Shown: positions 46,575-54,965 of the stretch, one piece after another
How the letters are laid out: each line of letters opens with the position of its first letter
Position numbering within the stretch: position 1 is the stretch's first letter
From: Pseudomonadota bacterium
GTDB lineage: Bacteria > Pseudomonadota > Gammaproteobacteria > Steroidobacterales > Steroidobacteraceae
DNA: 64,000 nucleotides
Direction: 5' to 3'
NCBI GenBank assembly: GCA_023391815.1
Contig: JAEWAF010000026.1
Span: 1 to 64,000, forward strand
The notes under the pieces: generated by a model
The model's input: the letters and a program-made list of their open reading frames with translations, nothing else
Database searches by the model: none
Told to the model about the DNA's origin: nothing
Made by a program: the position numbers and the translations under genes

Positions 46575-47620
46575 GCATCAGCACATTGTTGATGAGTGCT
46601 CTGATGCTTGGCACGCCAGCATCCGAGGCGCTCGAGCAAGCACCGGTCTCGGTGCTCTCCGTGCCGGTCGGTCAAAGCCTGTTGATTCGCTCGCCCGGGG
46701 CGAAGCGCGTGTCCGCCGGCGACGGGGCAACGATCGACATCAAGGTGCTCGACGACACGCAGGAAATCCTCGTGCTCGGTCGCAAGGCCGGCACCACGGA
46801 TCTGCGCATCTGGTCGCGCGATGGATCGAGCGTTGCCTATCTGGTGCAGGTGCTGGGCATCGTCGATCCGATCGTCGCGCCGGCGCCGGCCTTGCAAGCC
46901 GAGACCACGATTCTGATCAAGGCAAAGCTCATCGAGGTTCGCAAATCGGCGCTCCGCGACATTGGCGTGGATTGGGCCGATGTCGCCTCCGGTCCGGTGC
47001 TCAGCACTGACGACGGCGTGGATATCACATCGAGTCTGGATTCAGTGATCCGCCTGCTCATGACCCGTGGCGATGCTCGCGTGCTGGCCGAGCCGACATT
47101 GTCTTGTATCAGCGGCGGCCAAGCGGACTTCGTCGTCGGCGGTGAAGTGCCGATTCCCGTTCAAAACCAGGACGGCGCGCTGAACGTCGTGTTCAAACAG
47201 TTCGGCATCCTGCTCAATGTCGAGCCACGCGCCAACGATGCGGGATTGATACGAACCAAGGTCGGCGTCGAGGTCAGCAGCGTCGACAAAGCCAACTCCG
47301 TGCTCGGGATTCCGGGTTTCGCGACTCGGAAGACCAACACGGAGATGAACGTGCACTCCGGCGAGCCCATGGTCGTCGCCGGGTTGTTCAGCGCCGACGA
47401 TGCAAAGAACGTGGCGAAAGTGCCGGGGCTCGGCTCACTCCCTGTCATTGGCGAGCTGTTCAAGTCGCGACAGTTTCGGCGCGGCGAGACTGAGCTCGTC
47501 GTCCTGGTCACGCCGGAAATCATCGGGACTGATTCCAACGCAGTGAAGGAAGGCGTGCAGCGCTTTGATCGGCTCAAGCGCGATTCGGATGAAGCACTCC
47601 AACCCCGGATGAACGACTAG
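46571..47620 (+). CDS. cpaC: Tad secretin CpaC (RcpA)
   Basis: This 349-residue type II/III secretion-family secretin forms the outer-membrane channel of the pilus. An N-terminal BON/pilus-formation-like region (VPVGQSLLIRSPGAKRVSAGD, VLVLGRKAGTTDLRIW) precedes the secretin core (VLAEPTLSCISGGQADFVVGGEVPIPV; VPGLGSLPVIGELFKSRQFRRGETELVVLVTPEI). It is shorter than most CpaC proteins but contains all core blocks. The toxin gene follows 36 bp later. Confidence 0.9.
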   Translation: MSISTLLMSALMLGTPASEALEQAPVSVLSVPVGQSLLIRSPGAKRVSAGDGATIDIKVLDDTQEILVLGRKAGTTDLRIWSRDGSSVAYLVQVLGIVDPIVAPAPALQAETTILIKAKLIEVRKSALRDIGVDWADVASGPVLSTDDGVDITSSLDSVIRLLMTRGDARVLAEPTLSCISGGQADFVVGGEVPIPVQNQDGALNVVFKQFGILLNVEPRANDAGLIRTKVGVEVSSVDKANSVLGIPGFATRKTNTEMNVHSGEPMVVAGLFSADDAKNVAKVPGLGSLPVIGELFKSRQFRRGETELVVLVTPEIIGTDSNAVKEGVQRFDRLKRDSDEALQPRMND

Positions 47621-47656
47621 CGCCGACTCATCGACTTGCAAGGAAGCGAACGTCAC

Positions 47657-49897
47657 ATGGATGTGACATCAACAACCTGCCGCGGACGTCGGCAACGAGG
47701 GGCTGCAATCGTCGAAGCGACGATTGCGCTACCGCTGTTGCTCGTCGTCATCCTGGCAGTGATTCAGTTCGGCTTCGTCTATGAGGCGAAGGCGACGCTG
47801 AATCATGCAGCCTTGCTGGCGGCCCGCGCAGGCGCTGTTGCCAACGCGGCGCCTGCAGCCATTCGTCGCGGCCTCGCCCAGGGGCTCGCGCCACTCACCT
47901 CTCCAGACGCTTCGTTACAAGGCGTCACGACCTCCGTCGCTCGGCTCGAAAGCGAGCTGCTTACAGATGCACGCATTCGCATCCTCAATCCGACGCGTGA
48001 AGCGTTCGACGACTTCGCTGTCGAGGTCGATGGCGTTCGTGAGCTGCCGAACGATCGCTTGCACGCCCGTGACACGCAGTCTGGCGCGAGCGGCGGACTC
48101 AACATTCAAGACGCGAATCTGCTGCGTGTTGAGGTTACGTATGGATACGAGCTGAAGGTTCCGCTGGTCAACGGATTCCTCTCGCGCCTTCTTCGATTTA
48201 CGCGCGGTGGAGACGCGTTTCATCAGCAGCTGCTGAGCCGGCATCGGTTGCCGATCACTTCGACGGCGACCGTACGCATGCAGAGCCCGCTGCGCTTCAG
48301 CGAGCTGCTGGTTTCGCGATCGGATCTCCCGAACGTTGCGCGAGTCGCTCTCGACACTGGCGAGCCGAGCGGGGAAGGAATTCACAACGACGATGGCGAT
48401 ACGTCGGGCGACCCCGAGAGTTCGCCTGGATCCGCGGATCGCTCGGGCAGTTCGCTCGGGGATGGATTCTTCGGATTTGGTGAAGGCGAAGCGCCGCCCT
48501 CTTCTGATGCAGACGACAGTTCTTCCGACGACGAAGAAGGCGGCGCGGGTGGCAACTCCGAGCCTGGCGATGAAGCACCGCTCTGCACTGTCGCTGACAC
48601 GCCTGCTTCGCCGCCTTCCGAAGATCAAAGCACGCTCGGTCGCGTTTGGGACGAGCTGCGAAGTCTCGCCACCGATGCTTACGAATTCGTTCGCGGCTTC
48701 TGGGAAGGACTGCGCGGTCAGATCGGCGATCTCATCGCGGCGGTCACCGATCCCGTGGAGACGGCGCGCGGCATTTATGAGCTGGCGATGTCCTTCATGG
48801 AGGACCCCGTCGGCACCGCCCAGACCATCGGCGCCGCGCTGGGTCACGATCTCAGCCAACTCATCGAATGCGATTCATTCGATCGCGGCCGCGTGCTGGG
48901 CAGCTATGTCAGCCCGGCCTTCATGCTCAAGCTCGCGGCCAAGCTCGCCCGCTTCGGTCGCGTCGGCCTCCGTGCGGCAGCCGATGCCACTAAACGCGAG
49001 CTCGGCTGCGCCAGCTTCGCTGCCGATACCTCGGTTTGGGCTGGTGAACGCAGTGTTCCCATTCAGTCGCTCGCGCCGGGCGAGTGGGTAGATTCGCGGA
49101 GCGATCGCGATTATCTCGATCATTCGCAGGTCGTCACTCATGTCTTCTCGCGGCGCGCATCGGCTTACCACGTTGTCGAGACTGAGGCTTCGCGGTTTGC
49201 GGTTACGGAAGAGCATCCGTTGTGGGTGCAAGGCCGCGGCTGGATCGCCGTTCGCGACATCGAAATCGGCGCCCCGCTCGCTACTGCCAGCGGCGACACG
49301 CTGATTCTCGCGAACCGCCGCGTCGATTCGGCGCTGCAGGTTTTCAATCTCACCGTCGCCAACGACTCGAGCTATTTCGTGGGCGACGAGCGCGTCTGGG
49401 CCCACAACGCCACCTGCACCCTCCGCGTCCGCTACCCGGTCCCTCGCAGCCCCACCAACTTCACCCTCGGCGCCAGCGATGGCGGACCCGGCACCTGGTC
49501 TTCCATCCCTCGCCCCAATAACGACGCCTACCGCTACCAAGAACTCATCACCGGCGCACCCCGAGGCGTTGAGTACAATGTAAACGGCGTCAATTTCGAC
49601 GGCTACGACGCGAACCGCGACGTGCTGTTGGATGCGAAGCATTGGACACAGGAGTGTCCGCTTGGAGATAAGTGCCGGTATGAGCCGCTGAAGCAGCGAA
49701 TGTCAGATCAGTTGGTCACCGAGGCCCGGCGCCAACTCGATGCGACGCGAGCCACTGGATCCTCCATTGAGTGGCGGGTTGTAGACGAGGAGATGGCTCT
49801 GCGAATTAGCTCGATTCTCGACGAGAGAGTTCGGCCTGCATCTGCTCGGCAGAGGATTACTGTGATCTATACACCTGTTTCTGATATCCAGGGATAG
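47657..49897 (+). CDS. TadE pseudopilin - HINT - Tox-REase-5 polymorphic toxin
   Basis: This is a 746-residue multidomain toxin inside the Tad operon. Residues 14-60 are a TadE-type pseudopilin start (RG15-AAIVE20, then a hydrophobic helix). Residues 60-230 look like a pilin-type periplasmic part; 235-330 form a Ser/Asp/Gly-rich acidic linker; 330-450 are helical pretoxin sequence with GRVLGSYVSP. Cys451 to Asn584 is a HINT self-splicing domain (CASFAADTSVW; TEEHPLW; FVGDERVWAHN), which should cut after His583-Asn584. Residues 585-746 resemble Tox-REase-5, a nuclease fold with Asp648 (FDGYD) and Asp659-Ala-Lys661. ATG 47657 has AAGGAAG upstream. Family names are from memory; delivery by the pilus is inferred. 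Confidence 0.85.
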   Translation: MDVTSTTCRGRRQRGAAIVEATIALPLLLVVILAVIQFGFVYEAKATLNHAALLAARAGAVANAAPAAIRRGLAQGLAPLTSPDASLQGVTTSVARLESELLTDARIRILNPTREAFDDFAVEVDGVRELPNDRLHARDTQSGASGGLNIQDANLLRVEVTYGYELKVPLVNGFLSRLLRFTRGGDAFHQQLLSRHRLPITSTATVRMQSPLRFSELLVSRSDLPNVARVALDTGEPSGEGIHNDDGDTSGDPESSPGSADRSGSSLGDGFFGFGEGEAPPSSDADDSSSDDEEGGAGGNSEPGDEAPLCTVADTPASPPSEDQSTLGRVWDELRSLATDAYEFVRGFWEGLRGQIGDLIAAVTDPVETARGIYELAMSFMEDPVGTAQTIGAALGHDLSQLIECDSFDRGRVLGSYVSPAFMLKLAAKLARFGRVGLRAAADATKRELGCASFAADTSVWAGERSVPIQSLAPGEWVDSRSDRDYLDHSQVVTHVFSRRASAYHVVETEASRFAVTEEHPLWVQGRGWIAVRDIEIGAPLATASGDTLILANRRVDSALQVFNLTVANDSSYFVGDERVWAHNATCTLRVRYPVPRSPTNFTLGASDGGPGTWSSIPRPNNDAYRYQELITGAPRGVEYNVNGVNFDGYDANRDVLLDAKHWTQECPLGDKCRYEPLKQRMSDQLVTEARRQLDATRATGSSIEWRVVDEEMALRISSILDERVRPASARQRITVIYTPVSDIQG

Positions 49898-49904
49898 CAC
49901 CTGC

Positions 49905-51065
49905 ATGAGCCGTGTGGAGAGCAAAATCTTGGTATGGACGGCGGCAATCTGCCGACCTCCAATGACGTTGGAGGAGTATCAACGTCATACCTGCAAACTT
50001 CTGGCGGAATTGCAGAACAACCATCCGGAATTTAGGAATCTCTGCGTTGTTGGTAACGACCGAGCGCGCGTTACGCCTATCGATCTCGTCGGTATAGGAG
50101 AGATCATTGGGAACGCCGTTTTCGACGAGACGCATCGTTCGGATTACTTAGCATTAACGGACGCCGGAAAGCTGGGCCCGAAGTCCCTGTCCAGAATCGG
50201 CTTCTCCCTAACGTTCGGATTGTTCAATCCGAGAGGCGGCTCGATACTGCCTGTCGAGGAGGGAGGAACTTATCTTTCGCTTCAGGGCACATCTGCTAGC
50301 GAAGAGCCGGAGGCTTCGACTGTCCTGCAACTGTCCGCGTCATCATCCGCATCGCGTGGCGAGAATCTCAAGAAGCTGCTGAACGCGTTAGTAGCAAACT
50401 GGCCGGCCGGCTTTGGCGGCATTTATATCCCGCAATTTCAGCAAAGCGTGCGAGGCGCCGATCGCGCCTCCTACGCCGGCCAATGGCTCTTCTACCTCCC
50501 CTTCCCGCACCTCGCAAAATGCCTCCCCCCGGACATCCGCCACGAACCCTTCGCTAACGGCATCCTGATCGAAACAACTCCTCACATGCCCGACGCCAAC
50601 AACCCCGAAGACGTAGCGGCAGGCAAACGAGTGAGGGACGTGCTTGACGAGTTCGGCTTGGTGAACGACGCGACGTATGCCATCGAAGGCTGGCCACCGG
50701 ATCGCGAAGAAACAATCTACGAGCAATTCATCAGCGGCGCGCCGGCGAACAGGAAGTACACCGTCCATTGCATCAACTTCGACGGCTACGACCCCGACCG
50801 CAAAGTCCTGCTCTACGCCAAACTCTTCCGGCGCCTGAAAAGACACCCAAAGGAATGGGGCCTGCGCGGCTGGGACGGCCCGGTGTTGAATGAAGCGAAA
50901 AGGCAAGTGCGGGCCGCGGCGAAAGCGGGCGGCGTGCCGATCGAGTGGCACATAGGGCTGGAAGAGCCAGCGCACCAGGTACGCCAGCTACTGGCCGACT
51001 ACACCAACATCACGGAACAGCAACTCCGAGTGATCTACACACCGCTAGAAGCCGCACTCACCTGA
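49905..51065 (+). CDS. Imm52-like immunity protein fused to a degenerate Tox-REase-5 domain
   Basis: This 386-residue protein starts 7 bp after the toxin stop. Residues 20-245 resemble Imm52 immunity proteins, ending QWLFYLPFPHLAKCLPP, GILIETTPHMPDANNPED and VLDEFGLV. Residues 270-386 repeat the toxin domain next door: ISGAPANRKYTVHCINFDGYD against ITGAPRGVEYNVNGVNFDGYD, and both end RVIYTP or ITVIYTP. Asp293 is kept, but the D-A-K motif reads Tyr304-Ala-Lys306, so nuclease activity is probably lost. It may neutralise the toxin, with the dead domain as a decoy or a relic of cassette exchange. The N-terminal third is visibly AT-richer than its neighbours. Confidence 0.75.
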   Translation: MSRVESKILVWTAAICRPPMTLEEYQRHTCKLLAELQNNHPEFRNLCVVGNDRARVTPIDLVGIGEIIGNAVFDETHRSDYLALTDAGKLGPKSLSRIGFSLTFGLFNPRGGSILPVEEGGTYLSLQGTSASEEPEASTVLQLSASSSASRGENLKKLLNALVANWPAGFGGIYIPQFQQSVRGADRASYAGQWLFYLPFPHLAKCLPPDIRHEPFANGILIETTPHMPDANNPEDVAAGKRVRDVLDEFGLVNDATYAIEGWPPDREETIYEQFISGAPANRKYTVHCINFDGYDPDRKVLLYAKLFRRLKRHPKEWGLRGWDGPVLNEAKRQVRAAAKAGGVPIEWHIGLEEPAHQVRQLLADYTNITEQQLRVIYTPLEAALT

Positions 51066-51137
51066 CAACAAGTCAGGCCCAATACGACCACGGCAAGGAA
51101 CGCCAATGAAGCCCACCACCCGCAAAGGACTGCACCC

Positions 51138-51341
51138 ATGACGCCCTACCTGCTCGGCAATCTCGTTGGCCGTTTCGCCCTCTCGTACGCCCTCGTCTGG
51201 CTGTTGATGTTTCTAATGCTGGCACGCCGGCACTGGCGTGACGCATTCAGACGCACCCATCACTGGAGCGGCCTGATCGCCACCACGACGGTCTTCCTAA
51301 TCGGCCTGATCACGGCGCAATCGAACGGAGCCGTGCCATGA
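51138..51341 (+). CDS. Small two-helix membrane protein
   Basis: This 67-residue protein has two predicted membrane helices (LSYALVWLLMFLMLARR; LIATTTVFLIGLITAQS) joined by a basic loop. No family is recognised. It overlaps the next gene by four bases (ATGA). Its place between the toxin pair and the pilus ATPase suggests a structural or assembly role in the pilus. Confidence 0.6.
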   Translation: MTPYLLGNLVGRFALSYALVWLLMFLMLARRHWRDAFRRTHHWSGLIATTTVFLIGLITAQSNGAVP

Positions 51342-51886
51342 AGCGCGCAGCGCTCCTCATCGCATGCCTGTGCGCAATCAGCTCGATCGAAGTCAACGCG
51401 GGAACCCGAGCCGGCCGTCCAATGATCATTCATCGTCTATCCGCCATGAACCTCGAAATCTGGACCGAGCAGGATCCGGAGTGGGAAACGCGTTTGAGCC
51501 AAAGCGCCCACGCGCTCACTTTCACTGCCGAGACACCGGCGCTCGCATACCCGCCCACGCACATGAGCTGGACGATCTCGCCGCAGCTCACATTCAAGCC
51601 GGACGAGCTCGAAACAGCCACGCTCGGCGTGCTTCATCAAATGGCGATTCACTATCGCACGCTGCCCCCCAACCAGATCAGCGAGGCCCGTTACGGAGAG
51701 CTGACGGGCTACGAAGCGACCTTCCAGGCGGAACCGAAAAACATTCCGATCGAAGTGCGCGTCTTCTGCGGCCATCGCGAGGGCATGCCGATGGTGGTGA
51801 TGCAGGTGGTGACATTGAAAGGGAAGCTGGCGCACGTCGCCGAGCACGTGCGCCGCTCGTGGACTCACGTTCGCTATCTCGATTGA
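51338..51886 (+). CDS. Exported protein of unknown function in the Tad cluster
   Basis: This 182-residue protein has a signal peptide (RAALLIACLCAISSIEVNA). The mature part is a mixed alpha/beta domain with a central YGELTGYEATF and VRVFCGHREGMPMVVMQVVTLKGK, reminiscent of small periplasmic proteins that sense or bind partners, but no family was recognised. It is coupled to the small membrane protein upstream by ATGA and followed by cpaF after 7 bp. Confidence 0.6.
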   Translation: MKRAALLIACLCAISSIEVNAGTRAGRPMIIHRLSAMNLEIWTEQDPEWETRLSQSAHALTFTAETPALAYPPTHMSWTISPQLTFKPDELETATLGVLHQMAIHYRTLPPNQISEARYGELTGYEATFQAEPKNIPIEVRVFCGHREGMPMVVMQVVTLKGKLAHVAEHVRRSWTHVRYLD

Positions 51887-51893
51887 GGACACG

Positions 51894-53183
51894 ATGACCA
51901 CGCCGCACGCCGAACTCTCAGCGACGCTCAAGGAGCAACTCCAGCCGCTCGTGCTACGCGAGCTGGATCTGTACCGGCGCACCGCGCTGAACACGCTGGT
52001 CGATACGGATCTGCGCGCCGAAGCGAAGCAAGCGATAGAAACCATCCTCGCATCCGGCGCAGTACGACTACCACCGAGCATCGACGCCAGCAGCTTCGTC
52101 CAGGAGATGACCGCCGAAATCATGGGCTACGGCCCGATCGAACCCTATCTTCACGACGACTCCATCAGCGAAGTGATGGTCAACGGCCCGAATCAAATCT
52201 ACGTGGAACGCGACGGACTGCTCTCCGCTGTGCCGGCGCGGTTCATCAGTGCCGAATCCCTGATGCGCGTGATCGATCGAATCGTGGCGCCATTGGGCCG
52301 GCGCATCGACGAAGGCGTGCCCATGGTCGACGGACGATTGCCCGACGGCTCGCGAGTCAACGCGATCATTCCGCCGCTGTCCTTGATCGGGCCGATTCTC
52401 ACCATTCGTCGATTCGCCGGCCAGCGCTATTCGATGCTCAAGCTGGTGGACATCGGTGCGCTGACCGCATCGATGGCCGAGTTTCTGAAGATCTGCGTGC
52501 AGTACCGAAAGAACATCATCGTGTCCGGCGGCACGGGCACCGGCAAGACGACCTTTCTTAACGCGCTCTCGGAGTACATCGCCGGCAATGAGCGCATTGT
52601 GACCATCGAAGACGCCGCCGAGCTCAGACTCGCGCAGCCCCACGTGATCTCGCTGGAAGCGCGGCCGGCGAATGTCGAAGGCCGTGGCGAAGTCACGATT
52701 CGGGATCTGGTCCGGAACGCCTTACGCATGCGACCCGATCGGATCATCGTCGGCGAGTGCCGCGGTGGAGAAGCACTCGACATGCTGCAGGCGATGAACA
52801 CCGGCCACGACGGCTCACTCACGACCGGACACGCGAACTCGCCTCGCGACTTGCTCTCGCGCCTGGAAGTGATGGTCTTGATGGCCGGCATGGAGCTGCC
52901 AGTGCGTGCAATTCGAGAGCAGATTGCGTCGGCGGTCGACATCATCGTGCAGCTCTCCAGATTCAGCGACGGTCGCCGCCGCGTCACTGCGATCGTCGCG
53001 GTCGAAGGGCTGGAAGGCGATGTCATTCTCACGCAGCCGTTGTTCAACTTTCGACAAAGAGGCATCGGCGCGCGCGGCGCCGTGGTCGGAACGTATCAAG
53101 GCTGCGGACAGCCACCGGCGTTCTATGAAGCCTTGGATGAAGCGGGCGTGAAGTTGGATCGAAGCATCTTCTCCGAGAGTTGA
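51894..53183 (+). CDS. cpaF: Tad pilus ATPase CpaF (TadA)
   Basis: This 429-residue secretion ATPase drives pilus assembly from the cytosolic face. It contains the CpaF N-terminal region (EMTAEIMGYGPIEPYLHDDSISEVMVNGP), the Walker A motif GGTGTGKTT at residues 212-220, ALRMRPDRIIVGECRGGEALDMLQAMNTGHDGSLTTGHANS (Walker B and His boxes) and a C-terminal RecA-like end. No TadZ/CpaE gene precedes it, unlike many Tad loci. Confidence 0.95.
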   Translation: MTTPHAELSATLKEQLQPLVLRELDLYRRTALNTLVDTDLRAEAKQAIETILASGAVRLPPSIDASSFVQEMTAEIMGYGPIEPYLHDDSISEVMVNGPNQIYVERDGLLSAVPARFISAESLMRVIDRIVAPLGRRIDEGVPMVDGRLPDGSRVNAIIPPLSLIGPILTIRRFAGQRYSMLKLVDIGALTASMAEFLKICVQYRKNIIVSGGTGTGKTTFLNALSEYIAGNERIVTIEDAAELRLAQPHVISLEARPANVEGRGEVTIRDLVRNALRMRPDRIIVGECRGGEALDMLQAMNTGHDGSLTTGHANSPRDLLSRLEVMVLMAGMELPVRAIREQIASAVDIIVQLSRFSDGRRRVTAIVAVEGLEGDVILTQPLFNFRQRGIGARGAVVGTYQGCGQPPAFYEALDEAGVKLDRSIFSES

Positions 53184-53186
53184 AGC

Positions 53187-54035
53187 ATGGAACAGCTTGC
53201 TCACACACTGCTGGCGCCAGTCCTCTGTGCAGTAATCGCTGCAATCTGCGTGGCGGCGCTGTTCGTCACAGCCCTGCAAAGTTACCGCCGCTCTTTCATC
53301 GCGGGCATCGGCGCGACGCTGAAGCAGAGCTTCGTACTCGCGAACCCACGTGCGCTGTTTACGATAACTGTAATCATGTCCGTGGCTGCCGGCTCGCTCG
53401 CTTACGTCTCGATCGGACCCACCGGTTTGGCCACCGCGACCATCGCAAGTCTCATGGGCCCATGGCTACTGGCAAAGCGCATCGCGACCCAGCGTCGTAA
53501 ACGCTTTGTCTATCAACTGCCGGACGCGTTGCTCGCACTCAGCTCCGCCTTGCGAGCGGGCTGCAACCTCGCGCGCGGACTCGAGCTGATGGCCTCGCGC
53601 CAACCGGCTCCACTGAGTCAGGAATTCAGCATCGTGCTCGCGGAACAGCGCATCGGTCGCCCGCTGGCGGAATCGCTCGACGAGCTACGCCGTCGCGTCG
53701 GTGCATCGGAACTGGATCTCATGAACACCGCGATGAATGTGTCGCGTCGTGTCGGCGGCAATCTGGCCGACACGCTCGAATCCCTCGCTCGCACCCTGCA
53801 AGAGAAAGCGCATATGGAAGGCAAGATCGACGCCTTGACCTCGATGGGCCGGGCGCAAGGATGGGTGGTCGGATTGCTGCCCATCTTCATCGGCTTCGTG
53901 TTGTATCAACAGCAACCTGCGCGCATGAGCCTGCTGTTCACGCAGTGGTATGGCTGGGTCGTGCTGTCCATCGTCGCGGCGATGATGACGCTGGCAGCCT
54001 GGATGATCCGCAAGATCGTGCGCATCGATGTATAG
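53187..54035 (+). CDS. tadB: Tad inner-membrane platform protein TadB
   Basis: This 282-residue type II secretion F-domain protein sits in the inner membrane and works with CpaF and TadC. Hydrophobic segments lie at residues 10-30, 55-85 and near the C-terminus, around the cytosolic F domain (FVYQLPDALLALSSALRAGCNLARGLELMA; VGGNLADTLESLARTLQEK). It begins 3 bp after cpaF and precedes tadC by 9 bp. Confidence 0.92.
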   Translation: MEQLAHTLLAPVLCAVIAAICVAALFVTALQSYRRSFIAGIGATLKQSFVLANPRALFTITVIMSVAAGSLAYVSIGPTGLATATIASLMGPWLLAKRIATQRRKRFVYQLPDALLALSSALRAGCNLARGLELMASRQPAPLSQEFSIVLAEQRIGRPLAESLDELRRRVGASELDLMNTAMNVSRRVGGNLADTLESLARTLQEKAHMEGKIDALTSMGRAQGWVVGLLPIFIGFVLYQQQPARMSLLFTQWYGWVVLSIVAAMMTLAAWMIRKIVRIDV

Positions 54036-54044
54036 AGCGCCGAG

Positions 54045-54944
54045 ATGAGCATGTACTTCGCAATGCTGCTGGCTGGCCTGAGCTGCTGTCTGGTCATTCT
54101 GCTCCCCCTCGCACTGCGCACCGGCAACGAACTCTCAACCCTCCGCGACGAAGCGTGGCGAGATCAGCTGCCCTGGTTCCTTCGAGTCCTTCGACCCGCC
54201 ATGCGTTGGTACAGCGAGGCCGTCGACGCATCGCTGAGCTCGCAGCGGCGCGAAGTCCTCCAGGCACAGCTCGATGCGGCCGGCGCCGCTTACCTGATCA
54301 GCCCGGCGGAATTCCTGATCATCCGCCGTGTCATCGGCGTAGTCGGCGCGACCGCCGCTGTAGTAGCGATATTCGGCTTCCACTTGCGAGACCCACTGCA
54401 CATCACCATCGCGGTCGCGCTCATCCCGCTGTCCTTCCTCTACCCTGACCTGCGACTTCGCGAAGTCACGAAGCGGCGCCGAGCAAGATTCGAAAAGGAA
54501 TTCCCCTTCTTCCTCGACGTCCTGGTGCTCGCCATGAAGGCGGGACTGAACTTCATTGCGGCGTTGGAACAAGCAGTCACCTCAATGCGCGAGGGACCAG
54601 TGAAACAAGAGTTCTCTCGCTATCTGCGTGAATCCCGCGCCGGCCTTTCACGTCGCGCGGCGCTGGACAGGCTCGCCGCCCGCATCCTGTTGCCGGCCGT
54701 GACGAACTTCGTCGCCGCTGTATCGCAGGCCGAGCAGACCGGCGGCTCGCTTGGCGACGTGCTCGCCGATCAAGCGCGTCAACGCCGACAAGAACGGTTC
54801 CTGCGTGCCGAGAAGCTGGCGAACCAGGCGCCGGTGAAGATGCTGTTCCCGCTGATTGCGCTGCTGTTTCCAACCACATTCATCATCATCGGCTTTCCGA
54901 TCGTGATCCAATTGCTGGAGGCGGGCGCGCTCAACCTGTTCTGA
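54045..54944 (+). CDS. tadC: Tad inner-membrane platform protein TadC
   Basis: This 299-residue F-domain protein pairs with TadB. It has an N-terminal helix (YFAMLLAGLSCCLVILLPLAL), the F domain (EKEFPFFLDVLVLAMKAGLNFIAALEQAV; QTGGSLGDVLADQARQRRQERFLRAEKLANQAPVKML) and a C-terminal helix (LFPLIALLFPTTFIIIGFPIVI). It is the last recognisable core Tad gene here. Confidence 0.92.
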   Translation: MSMYFAMLLAGLSCCLVILLPLALRTGNELSTLRDEAWRDQLPWFLRVLRPAMRWYSEAVDASLSSQRREVLQAQLDAAGAAYLISPAEFLIIRRVIGVVGATAAVVAIFGFHLRDPLHITIAVALIPLSFLYPDLRLREVTKRRRARFEKEFPFFLDVLVLAMKAGLNFIAALEQAVTSMREGPVKQEFSRYLRESRAGLSRRAALDRLAARILLPAVTNFVAAVSQAEQTGGSLGDVLADQARQRRQERFLRAEKLANQAPVKMLFPLIALLFPTTFIIIGFPIVIQLLEAGALNLF

Positions 54945-54965
54945 TCGAGGAGTGCAAGGAAGCTC

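Noticed and set aside
47915..48859. Minus-strand 314-codon frame opposite the toxin gene, considered as a possible antitoxin
   Set aside because: Composition is that of an antisense frame and it has no immunity-family resemblance; the better immunity candidate is the gene directly downstream on the plus strand.
42613..54944. Type VI or type II secretion as the route for the toxin
   Set aside because: All surrounding machinery genes are Tad type (CpaB, CpaC, CpaF, TadB, TadC) and the toxin begins with a TadE pseudopilin sequence rather than PAAR, Rhs or VgrG domains.
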